Positions 20,276-30,200 of a stretch of 64,000 bases of DNA are shown piece by piece. The notes beneath the pieces were generated by a model that had not been told where the DNA came from, searched no databases, and saw only the letters and a list, made by a program, of their open reading frames with translations. Source of the DNA: Ligula intestinalis (lineage: Eukaryota; Platyhelminthes; Cestoda; Diphyllobothriidea; Diphyllobothriidae); contig JAYGXS010000002.1 in assembly GCA_036362985.1 (NCBI GenBank), forward strand, positions 14,264,940 through 14,328,939, given 5' to 3'. Within the stretch, counting starts at the first letter, position 1. Every line of letters begins with the position of its first letter. The position numbers and the translations under genes are program-made.

Positions 20276-23239
20276 ATGCTGGAAACTAATGACAGTGGCT
20301 CCTTAAACTTCTGCTACAGAAGTGCACATAACAGCTGTACATTGTTGCCCACTTCGAATTTTCACGTTGTTAGAATTGCGTCTATTTCCGCAATGAGTCA
20401 CAACACAGAGAGGCGTCAGATCGCAGTTATCCCGCACCGTAGCTATGGCTTGTTCTGCGTAGTTGATTGGTTCATTGTCACCAAAGCTCCCTTGGCCGAT
20501 GAATTTCACTCGAGTCTGCTAGAGTGGGAGGCTGTCTCACCGCGGATCGCTTGGGTCCGTTTGAAAAGTGCCCCAGTCAACGTTTCCATCATCTCGGTAT
20601 ATGCGCCTACTCTGGCTGCTGATGACAGCATAAAAGATGACTTCTACGGTGACCTCCAGCGAACAGTTGACCGCATCGCAAGAAGCGATCTACTCGTCAT
20701 TGCCGGTGACTGGAACGCCCGACCAGGTGTGTGTGACGCTGGAACCCGTCATGTGCTAGGCAAATTTGCTGTCGGAGCGCAGTGTGCCAACGGTGAGCGC
20801 CTTGTCAACTTCGCATCGTCTAACCGCCTCGTTGTGTCAAGCACCCGTTTTGATCATCCGCGCCACCACCTTGTCACTTGGTACTCAAATGACGGGCATA
20901 CCCAGGCCCAAATAGATCACATCCTTGTCCGAGCACGCTGGGCCAGCTCGGTCTTGGATTGTCGAGCCTACCGCGGTGCTGATACAGGAAACGCTCATGC
21001 ATCGGACCATGTCCTACAGCGGGCAACCCTTCGCTTGCGTTTGAGAGCTATTCACAGACCCTCCCGACCACAGCGGATCGATGTTGCAAAGCTGAAGTCC
21101 TCTGCTGGCGACGCCTTCCACTTAGCACTCCAGAACCGTTTCGACGGCCTGTACCCTGACGCCCGAGCGGACCCAGAGCCCGCGTGGCAGTCCCTGAAGG
21201 CCGCGATGTCAGAGCTGGCATACACCCATCTGGGCAAAACCCGACGGCGACATCGCGACTGGATCACTAGACCCACGCTTGAGTTAGCTGAGGAGGCCGG
21301 CCGAGCCAGACTCACTGGCTCCCCCACTTACAGAGAGCTGCGGCGCCCAACGACAAGGGCCATCCGAGCCGATAGGAACGCCTACTGGAGCGACTTTGCC
21401 ACGGAAACGGAGCGAGCAGCTACCAGAGGTGACACCCACAAGCTCTACCGACTCTTAAAGCAGGCCAGCAGAGGTTCGGGGAACACCACCGAGACTTTAC
21501 TGGATCGCAACGGTGCTGTAATCACTAAGATCGATGACCGGTTAGAGAGATGGCGCGAGCATTTCTGTGACCACCTTAACCATGATCCCCCTGTGATGTC
21601 TGACCTGTCGCCCAATGTTGACGATCCCCACCATCTGTATGAGTGCAACACAGAGCCACCCAGTGTAGAGGAAGTTGTCTCCATTCTCTTGAGGCTACGC
21701 AACAACAAGGCACCTGGTGAGGATGACCTCCCGCCGGAGCTCTTTAAATGTGCACCCGAGGTTATTGGGCCCTGGCTACAACAAATATTTGCCAAGATAT
21801 GGGACAGCGAAGTTGTGCCCTCTGACTGGAGAAAAGCAGTGATCCTCCCCTTGTTTAAAAAAGGCGACAGACGAGCGTGCAGAAATTACAGAGGCATTAG
21901 CCTTATCGATGTAGCGGCGAAAACATTCACGTCTCTTCTTCTCAAACGTTTCCAAACTGCAAGAGACCAGCGCACCCGCCCAAACCAGAGTGGATTTCGA
22001 CCAGGTCGTGGCTGCACCGACCAGATCTTCAATCTCCGCCGTGTACTGGAACTGAGATGGGGTCACCAACAACCCACTGTTCTATGCTTCATCGACTTTG
22101 CTGCCGCATTTGACTCTGTTGATCGCAGTTCGCTGTGGAACATAATGAGGACGGACGGCCTACCACCTAAGCTTCTCAATCTCATGCAGGCATACTATCG
22201 TGGCACTTCCACACGGGTGAGGACGCAGAACGGTGACACGGAAGCCTTTAGCGTCAGGACGGGCGTCCGCCAAGGTTGTGCCCTTTCACCAACCCTGTTC
22301 AACTATGCGGTGGACTGGATCATGACCAAAGCACTGGATGACTTCCCGGGAGTGCAGTTTGATCGTTCAAAATGGGTGACTGACTTGGCGTATGCTGATG
22401 ACGTCGTCCTCTTTGGCGACAACTGTAATGCAGTTCAGCAGGCGTTGGACAAGGTTAATGAGCGTGCCCGATCCATCGGATTACGCCTAAACGCGACTAA
22501 GACCCAAGTCATGCTCTCCTGTGTGCCCCCTACATCTGTCACTCCTATTGTTCTCGACGGCGCTCCTCTCGAAAAGGTCGACTCGTTTAGATACTTAGGC
22601 TCTTTGGTCACGGAAACGGGGCAAGGTGTCGACGAGGTTGTATCACGCGTCAACCGTGCCCGATCTGCCTTCTACCGACTGTGCGCTCCTCTATGGAATA
22701 GAAGGGAAATATCACTACGCACAAAGTCCCGTGTTTACCAAGCAGTGGTTCGATCTATCCTGCTCTATGGCGGAGAGACATGGCCTATGCGTGTTGAGGA
22801 CATGAGGCGCCTTGAGGTGTTTGACAATGACTGCCTACGCCGCATCCTTCGTCACCGACGCGTCGACCGAATTCGCTGCTCCGATCTCCGCCGACGCTGT
22901 CACCTGGACGCTCTCCCTCCACTCCTGCTTCAGAGACGACTTCGGTGGTTCGGGCATGCGGCCCGGCGTGATGATGGTGAGCTGATTCGTGACCTGCTTG
23001 TGGCGACGCCTCCCCCCACCTGGCGCAAACGTCGCGGCGGGCAGCTGAAAACTTGGACAGCAACGGTCAAGCAGGATCTGTCGTCAGTTTCCGGCCCATG
23101 CGTCTACGGCCTACGCCAGTGGAACCGTGAATGGATGGTGCTCTCGTGTGAACAGGCGCAAGATCGACGCGCCTGGACAGCTGTGATTCATGATGCAGTC
23201 AACGTCAAAACTGATGCCGGCTCAACCCGCCCGAGGTGA
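20276..23239 (+). CDS. Endonuclease/reverse transcriptase polyprotein of a non-LTR retrotransposon
   Basis: 987 codons without a stop. Residues about 105-255 are the C-terminal two thirds of an APE-type endonuclease (SVYAPT, AGDWNARPG, VTWYSNDG, QIDHILV, final SDH). The N-terminal Asn and Glu motifs are missing. Residues about 440-800 are the reverse transcriptase: NNKAPGEDDLPPELFK, LPLFKKGDRRACRNYRGISL, FIDFAAAFDSVDR (motif A), GVRQGCALSPTLFNYAVDW (motif B), LAYADDVVLFGDN (YADD). The tail has RRLRWFGHAARR and GGQLKTWTATVKQD. It would nick DNA and copy element RNA at the target, but the incomplete endonuclease makes this copy inactive for insertion even though RT looks intact. The frame probably starts in flanking DNA, so the ATG is not the natural one. 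Confidence 0.85.
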   Translation: MLETNDSGSLNFCYRSAHNSCTLLPTSNFHVVRIASISAMSHNTERRQIAVIPHRSYGLFCVVDWFIVTKAPLADEFHSSLLEWEAVSPRIAWVRLKSAPVNVSIISVYAPTLAADDSIKDDFYGDLQRTVDRIARSDLLVIAGDWNARPGVCDAGTRHVLGKFAVGAQCANGERLVNFASSNRLVVSSTRFDHPRHHLVTWYSNDGHTQAQIDHILVRARWASSVLDCRAYRGADTGNAHASDHVLQRATLRLRLRAIHRPSRPQRIDVAKLKSSAGDAFHLALQNRFDGLYPDARADPEPAWQSLKAAMSELAYTHLGKTRRRHRDWITRPTLELAEEAGRARLTGSPTYRELRRPTTRAIRADRNAYWSDFATETERAATRGDTHKLYRLLKQASRGSGNTTETLLDRNGAVITKIDDRLERWREHFCDHLNHDPPVMSDLSPNVDDPHHLYECNTEPPSVEEVVSILLRLRNNKAPGEDDLPPELFKCAPEVIGPWLQQIFAKIWDSEVVPSDWRKAVILPLFKKGDRRACRNYRGISLIDVAAKTFTSLLLKRFQTARDQRTRPNQSGFRPGRGCTDQIFNLRRVLELRWGHQQPTVLCFIDFAAAFDSVDRSSLWNIMRTDGLPPKLLNLMQAYYRGTSTRVRTQNGDTEAFSVRTGVRQGCALSPTLFNYAVDWIMTKALDDFPGVQFDRSKWVTDLAYADDVVLFGDNCNAVQQALDKVNERARSIGLRLNATKTQVMLSCVPPTSVTPIVLDGAPLEKVDSFRYLGSLVTETGQGVDEVVSRVNRARSAFYRLCAPLWNRREISLRTKSRVYQAVVRSILLYGGETWPMRVEDMRRLEVFDNDCLRRILRHRRVDRIRCSDLRRRCHLDALPPLLLQRRLRWFGHAARRDDGELIRDLLVATPPPTWRKRRGGQLKTWTATVKQDLSSVSGPCVYGLRQWNREWMVLSCEQAQDRRAWTAVIHDAVNVKTDAGSTRPR

Positions 23240-23262
23240 ATGCCGTTACAAGTTACAAGTAC
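20276..23262 (+). mobile_element. Non-LTR retrotransposon, nearly intact open frame, 5'-truncated endonuclease
   Basis: Element ends in ACAAGTTACAAGTACC just after the stop, the same tail type as the neighbouring copies. The open frame (separate entry) starts inside the endonuclease, so the copy lacks the promoter-bearing 5' end and the first endonuclease motifs. The similarity to the endonuclease family begins at about 20480, so the first ~200 bases of the open frame are probably flanking sequence. A copy of another subfamily (23372-23800) sits directly downstream. Confidence 0.85.
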
Positions 23263-23371
23263 CAAAGCTCCCTCATCAAGTTGTTTGAATAAATACCCCG
23301 CAGCCTTTTGTAAGAGCGACTTGCTCGGGCCTGACTTGTTTTGTGTTTTGTTCTCTCGTAATGGGCCTTGT

Positions 23372-23800
23372 GGTATCTTCGACGCCTCCTAAGAGTCTCC
23401 TGGCAGGATCAAATCTCCAATGTTGAGCTATACCGCAGTTGTTTCAAACTAAGAAGTCTAGCATCGTTCATCCAGCATCGCCGATTGCAATTGTTTGGCC
23501 ATGTTCTGCGCAAACCATCGACGGTCCTCTGCAGATTGGTCGTGAACCTTTTTCGTAGTGCAAACTGTAGTTACAGACAAGGCGGTCAACTGAAAACATG
23601 GCTCAGCACCGTTAAGTTGGACGTTGAACGGATGGGCCTCGTAACCGTTTACGGCTTGCGGCATTGGAACAAACAACGGGTTAACATCTGTGAAGAGCTC
23701 GCTTCTGACTGCTGCCAATGGGCCGCCGCTATTCGTGACATCCGTGAAGCCGATTCATCCAACAACAGGAGCTAATCGGATCAAGTAAGTAAGTATTAGT
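23372..23800 (+). pseudogene. 3' fragment of a non-LTR retrotransposon
   Basis: Only the last ~130 codons remain, in one frame from 23368 to 23775: LLRVSWQDQISNVELYRSCF, QHRRLQLFGHVLRKPST, GGQLKTWLSTVKLDVERMGL, ending in SSNNRS and stop, then CAAGTAAGTAAGTA. It is closely similar to 32911-33330 over its whole length, so both belong to one subfamily. Severe 5' truncation is typical of abortive target-primed insertion. Confidence 0.85.
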
Positions 23801-23804
23801 ACTG

Positions 23805-24271
23805 GGCCTTGAGAACAACAGCCGGGCTAGCGCATAGTTCGTGCTTGCTATAAGTACCAGGCGCATGTCGTAACACATGTGTGACGGCATTTTAAGATGA
23901 CCACACATAAAAGCTTATGTGGTAACTCCTTACTTTAAGTCAAAGTAAACCCTATACCGGTCGATTTCAAATTCAGCATTATCAGCAATACCCGCGCACG
24001 CGTGGTTAACCTTTAGAGCCGCTTTTCTGTCATCCGTCCGTGCCTATGATATGCATAAATGCCAGCACGACAGTACTTGTGGCCTATTACCCTTTCTTCT
24101 TTCTAAAATCATCATGCTGCATTCCTGTTTGTCCAATTACATGTGGTAGCTTAATTTATCTGCCATTTTGAAATTATTCTGTTCCGTGTCCACTCATTTA
24201 GAGCCTCTGAAAGCCTGATTTTGGTTCAAAGTAGAACATAGTGGTCATCCGTCGTTTCCTTCACCTCAAGC
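23805..24271. other. Presumed promoter/5' UTR region of the RETREG-like gene
   Basis: Sequence upstream of the ATG at 24272. An in-frame TAG at 24239-24241 shows that the coding frame does not extend further upstream without splicing. No core promoter element could be assigned. Confidence 0.4.
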
Positions 24272-27200
24272 ATGCCTACTGGAGACAGATTCTACGATGA
24301 CGTGCTGGCCATAGTATCCGTCTGGGAGGGCTTCCTTCTGCGACTGGAGTTACTGCTGATCTGGAAACAACCCGTCTTCAGTTTACTCTTTGCTCTGCTT
24401 GTGCACACGATCTTCTGGTAGGTTGTTTTGTTTCTCTTCCAGCTTCTATCCCAACAGGTGCGTCTATCTATTCAATCTCAACAGAATCTTCGTCGTAACC
24501 CTGCTCCTCTGCACCCTGGTAATCGCCGATCTGGGAAAAAATCGCTTCTGGCCGCTGCTTGAAGGTGAGTCCGGGTTCCCTCCCCCCCCCAACCAACTTC
24601 TCTTAGATCTCATTTTCAGAATCAGTGGGGTAAACTTTGCAAGTGAAATTCAATTGGCCGTCGCCATGGGAGAAATTTGGTCAAAGGAGCAGTTAGCCTC
24701 AAGATGTGCTTGGATGTTCCATCTCTGCGTTTCGGCCCTTAATACTATCATTCCAAAGCGCAGCTCGCATCCCTTCATTGTGAGTCTGCTATTTGTTCTC
24801 TCTATGATCATTAAGTTGGTTTGGCAGATTTGCTTAAGTTGAGTTGACCCAAGTGTGTTAAACTCTAGGCGTTTGGCGGGATTTAAACCCGTGCGTCAGA
24901 GAAAGCCTTTGCCGGAGGCTAATGCTCTACCGCTAAGCTACAAACGCCCGCTCCACGCCATGAGTTTAATCACACTTGGATCGATATTACCCGCTCAACT
25001 TTTCGCTGTCTTGCATTCCTCACCACCTGTCTCTGTATGTTTCTTCATCTGTTTGTTTTTTCTCCTGTCCACATGCAGTTCCTCCTGGTTTCCCTATCTC
25101 TCGGTGCCTCTTTTATCTGGCTGGGATCTCTGATTAATGAGGCCCAAGTCACATATCTCCTACTGAACTTTATTCTTGCCTACCCCGGTCTCCACTACTA
25201 CGCCGTATTTAGCCTGATCTGGCACTACCTGAAGCCCTTCTTTGACCGGCTTGAGGCTGAATTTGACCGGGGTCAGATTGAATCACCTTCTGAGCGCGAT
25301 CGGGATGAGCGTAAATTCTGGGAGCCCATTGTCAATTCACCGGACTTCAAGGACAGAGCAAATAAGGCCTTTCCTAGCGATCACCACTCTCGGAGGCCAA
25401 CGCACTTACCTTCACAGCCATCTGACGATTGGAGCGATTCTTCCCTAGAGGCGGACAATTCAGAGGCGCAATTCCTCCGAAGTCTTCGTAAGGGGATCTT
25501 TTAAATGAAAATGCTTTTAATGTTATTGACTTGTTGTTACCCCAGAGTAACTCTGTCTGCACCAGCACGATAGAACTTTGTGGTGGTACCTGTTAGAACA
25601 ACCGATCAAGATTCCTTATTAACAATACCATATTTTATTACGCATAACTAGCTACTTATTTCGTTGGAGTTTATCATTCAGTTTGGTTTTATTTTCATTT
25701 TACCATTTAATTGTATTAGTTATAGTGCAGTTTTAATTAGGTTTAGTTAATTATTTAGTTTTATTACATTTATTAGTTTATTATTTAGTTTATTTTCTTT
25801 TTCCTTCTCCTTGCTATGCTCCGCCCATACTGCCGGTCTCCTATTACAAAAATCTGCAGGGTTTTCTATAAGGAATCCTTATCAAATAAAAATGTAGTTT
25901 ATCTGCGACCCTTAAGGCATTCAGACCGTTCTACCTACCCCGACGCCTGCGTAAATACAATGCCGACCCCTACAGTCTTCGTAAGGTGTCAACAAGGTGT
26001 CCACATTAAGAAAAGTAGCTACTTCTTAAGAGCAGCACAGTAAAGTAATATGCATTCCTGAGGAAGGCTGTACCTGTTTGGCAAGAAAAGGAGAACGGAA
26101 CACAGAAGACATATTTACCTCCAGAATGAGATGCGATTTGGATGTGGGCTAGCTTGGTGGGACCTTACTAATCACCTCGAAGGCTTCTTTGGGGTCTAAA
26201 GAATGTCCGGAATCAACCATGTGGGCAAGAATGACGCTGTTTAGGCTCCTGACTTCCCCTTTGCTCAGCCATGCGCCGAGAGGTGCTCTCGTATTCTTTT
26301 GGATGAGCGCCAACTCAAAAGCCAACGTATGCTCGCGAACTCAACTTCTGAATTCTCTGATGAGCATTTTCGCAAATGTAAAACAGTCCAAGGATCCTCG
26401 CGGTTTTAAATACACTCAATGGGCGCCTATGGTTCAACACCAAAATTGCGGAGGCGAAAATAGTTTAGTTTTTAGTTTATTATGTTTTAAATTTTTTTTC
26501 GCTTGATATGCTCCACCCGCATAACCCCTACTATCACCGGTCTCGTATTCAACAAACCTGGGGCTATTTGTTACCGTGGTGTTGTCTATAAGGAACCCTT
26601 ATCAAATAAAGATTTAGTTTATCAGCAACCTCTAAAGAATTGAGACCGTTCTACCTAACCTGACGCCTGCGCAAATACAATGCCGACCCTCACAGTCCAC
26701 GCAAGGTGTCAACCAGATGTCCGCCTTGTGAAACCTAACTTCTTCTTCAGGGCAGCAAGTAAAGTAACATGCATTCCTGGGGAAGTCTGTACGTATTTAG
26801 AAAGAAAAAAAGATTGGAACACAGAAGACATACTTACCTCCAGAATGAGACGCGATTTGGATATGACACAGTCATGACGTAAAAGGGAAAGCATCGCAGT
26901 GACATCGCTGGCCTCCATTGAATGATAACCCAGTCGACCAACAATCGTCAATAGACGGTCAATTAACTTTAAGATCGGGTCATCAGGAGGGGTTCTGTTG
27001 AGCTGAAGAAGATACGGCAAGTAGTGAGATAATTTTTTATAGAAATCAATCATTTGTGATAATAAAGCAGGATCCGAAGTAAATGTGGGAAGAGATGGTA
27101 TTTGTTTCGATGCGACTGCTTATATGGATGGACGCAAAAGATTGCGAAGATGGAGATTCATCAACACACGTTTACGCACATCGCTAGATCACATGTGAAG

Positions 27201-30200
27201 TCTCTCCACACCACGCTCCACAACCCGTCGCAATCCAACCTTGTTTCGTTGATCGTAATGACAGGCGTAACGTCATCCGTCGGAACAGGCACATCCCACG
27301 TAAGTGAGAAATATGTTATTTAATGTATCCTAGTAGATCAAATAATCAGGTAATGTGCGGTTCGCGTAAGCGTCCTGTATAGCTCTGTCAACCACTGCGC
27401 CAGACATTCTCACCAGCTGATTGACAGGTTAAGACGGTACTCAGGAGGGTAGGGGGACACTGTTTACTTATACGCGTATGAGCGCATATCAGTCTATCAG
27501 CATCCCAGATAAAAAGCTCCGAATAGGTGATAGCGGTCACGAAAGGGTAACCACCTACCAGACTAAAACAGCATGTCGGCAACATAGCTTGATTGCGCAT
27601 AGTTTCGTAGGTAGTTTTTTGGCCAGCTCGGACAGTAGTTGGGGCCTGGCAGTAGAGAATAGAGAATACGGTTTTAATTAAGTTTAATTATTTCTCATTT
27701 TCCTTCCCCCTGATATGTCACATCAATATAACTCCTATTTTCACCGGTCCCGTATTGCACAAACCTGTTTTTTCTTACTGTGGTGTTGCTCATAGGAAAT
27801 CCTTACCGAGCAGTTATGGGCAAAAACACGCCATTACAACCATCAAATCAAATCCAAAATAGAACAAGGGGAGGGGTTAAAAGGTAGCAGAAAGAGAATA
27901 TTATTCTACACAGAATGAATGGAGAATCATTAGCAGCAAGTTGACAGTGCGGTGAGACGCTAGTACGTCGTCGTGATAGCCTCAGGGTGCGTTTTATTGT
28001 TTAAGTGTGTGCTTGTCTGAAGTGGCTGACTGATGGACTGGGAGTGAGGCTGTGGTCTTATTGGCACTTCCACCCCGTGGGATCCGAGCCCCAGGTGTAC
28101 CAGCACGCTTAGGGGTGGTTCCGGCCACACCAGCCATCCGCGCCCTCTCCAGCCTCGGGTCTCTTCGAAATTGTCATGGCAGCGGGCCCATGTGGGGGAG
28201 GGGGAGAGCGTGTGGTAGATGCAGGACAATTCTAGCACATATTGAGAGTCCAGGCCTTATGTGGTACGTGTAGACGGGTTGTTCAACTGTTTCAGTCACT
28301 GTCCATGCCAGCCTCCAGCCCTATTAACCCTGGCTTGCTACGCAAGCATACTTTCACACTAAAAATGTTCAAGTCACGGCCGCGCCCATCTCACGGGGGG
28401 CACGCGGTAAGCGTCTTCGGTTCCGGCAGTTCAACTATGGGAGCGTCGGCAGCCCACATCCATCCGGGACACACCTTTTAGTTGTAAGAAACGCTTGCTA
28501 GCAGAAAATTAAACATTTCTGGCAGCTAGAGAAGAGTTTTGTGTCATCTGCTGTCCTCGGAATTCTGGTGAGTGGTCCATGAGATGATTCGAAGTCAGCA
28601 ATTGGGTGCGAAAATTCGATTAGTGAAATACCTTCACCGTGGTAGGGGGCCTTTCTTCCTCTTATCTGAAGGTGCTCTTCTGGATCTGTAACCACTACTC
28701 GATCGCCCACGGGTAAGAAATTGGGCTTGCATTTGTCCAACAACCTTTTCCAGTCTCCAATCTCTTTTTGTTTCGTGACGTGAAATTCATGTCATCCAAG
28801 TGTGTCCTTGCATATAAAATGGAACCTAGGTTAACGAGTTTAATCCGTTCCAGCACGGAGCTCGCCATCTAAAACGTTCGTCTTGTGAAATGCAGCCACT
28901 CAAACTGCACCATTGCACTGCTTGACTGCAGACAACCGAGGCCCCACGCCCTGCGAGTAAGACTCAACGGTGGGAGCAGACACGCACATGCGCTCCTTAG
29001 CTAAACGGAAGCTCGTCAATAGAAACACTTTCTCTGCTAGTGGCTCGCTCGTAACCTGAAATGCTCGTAGATGCGGCTGCTCACCGCCCGATGCTACACT
29101 GTATATATGACAGTAAAGCACTCATCGATCTGGTTATGAACCATGCTCATCTGCTTGTGCTTTGGAGCTCAATCTAGAGCCCTCGCAGGTAGTCACATAG
29201 CGATTTTTTTGGTCGGTTTCACTTCGTCGTACATATGTATACACTCTTTTCTAACTGGCATTGCTCCTAGCTTTCGCATTTTCCCACGTACAGTTGTGAC
29301 GCAGTTATCTTTTTCAACCCGTACGATCCAGTCCCCAAACGTATGCAGGCCTCCACGATGAAGAACAAGCTGACCGTGAATGCCATCACAAAGGACCTCC
29401 TGAGTGATAATCCCTCTCAGGCTGAAATCGACGACTGGTTCTCCGAAGTGACTGATGATCCAACACCTCCCAAACAACCGTCAGGGCGCCATCGTGATGA
29501 TAGCAGCGATTTTGACGAGGAGTTAGACCAAACCGACTCGCCTCTGGTAAGTGTTTTTGTGGTCTCCCTACCGTTGTTGGAATGTGTTTTATGTCTACTG
29601 AGCACTTAACACTCCCCCAGGGAGCCTATCTCTCTTCGCTGTTCGGCATCTGACAACAGCCAAGGTCGCGGTGCTAGAAATGTTAGGTAGTCCGTTGCCA
29701 TGGTAATTTCAAGTCAAGGTCAACAGATGCGAATGCGCTTTCTCGTGCGTGAGCGATTGGCAGGCTCGTCCTCTTTTTTTATACTGTGGTCCTCCTGCTT
29801 TGCTTTCAGTTTCTACAAACTGCTGGATTTAAAACTTTAGAGTAAGGGAAAACAGTATTCAGTTAAAGGAATTGTACCCTTTTTGTCAAAAGCCACCCTG
29901 GTGGGTTTAAGAAAACCAGAAGCAGTTTGTACGTTTCTTTTTCGCGCGCGCTATACGAAGAAGGGAAAGAGGAAATAGGCGCAGGAGGGCGGTTTGCCAC
30001 TCAAACATTTTCTTGATGAATACTCCAGTTTCAAGGGTTTATTTTTCATGGGGTGTACTGGGCTATTGTTCCGATGCACTGGAACCCCTTGCGTGGTAAA
30101 TGAGATAACGTTAATAAGGCGCTCGGCTTTTATGAGGCAGTACGACCAGCCAACTGTCAGGGCAGGAAGCCTTTCCTCATGTGCGCAGCGCACAACCTAT

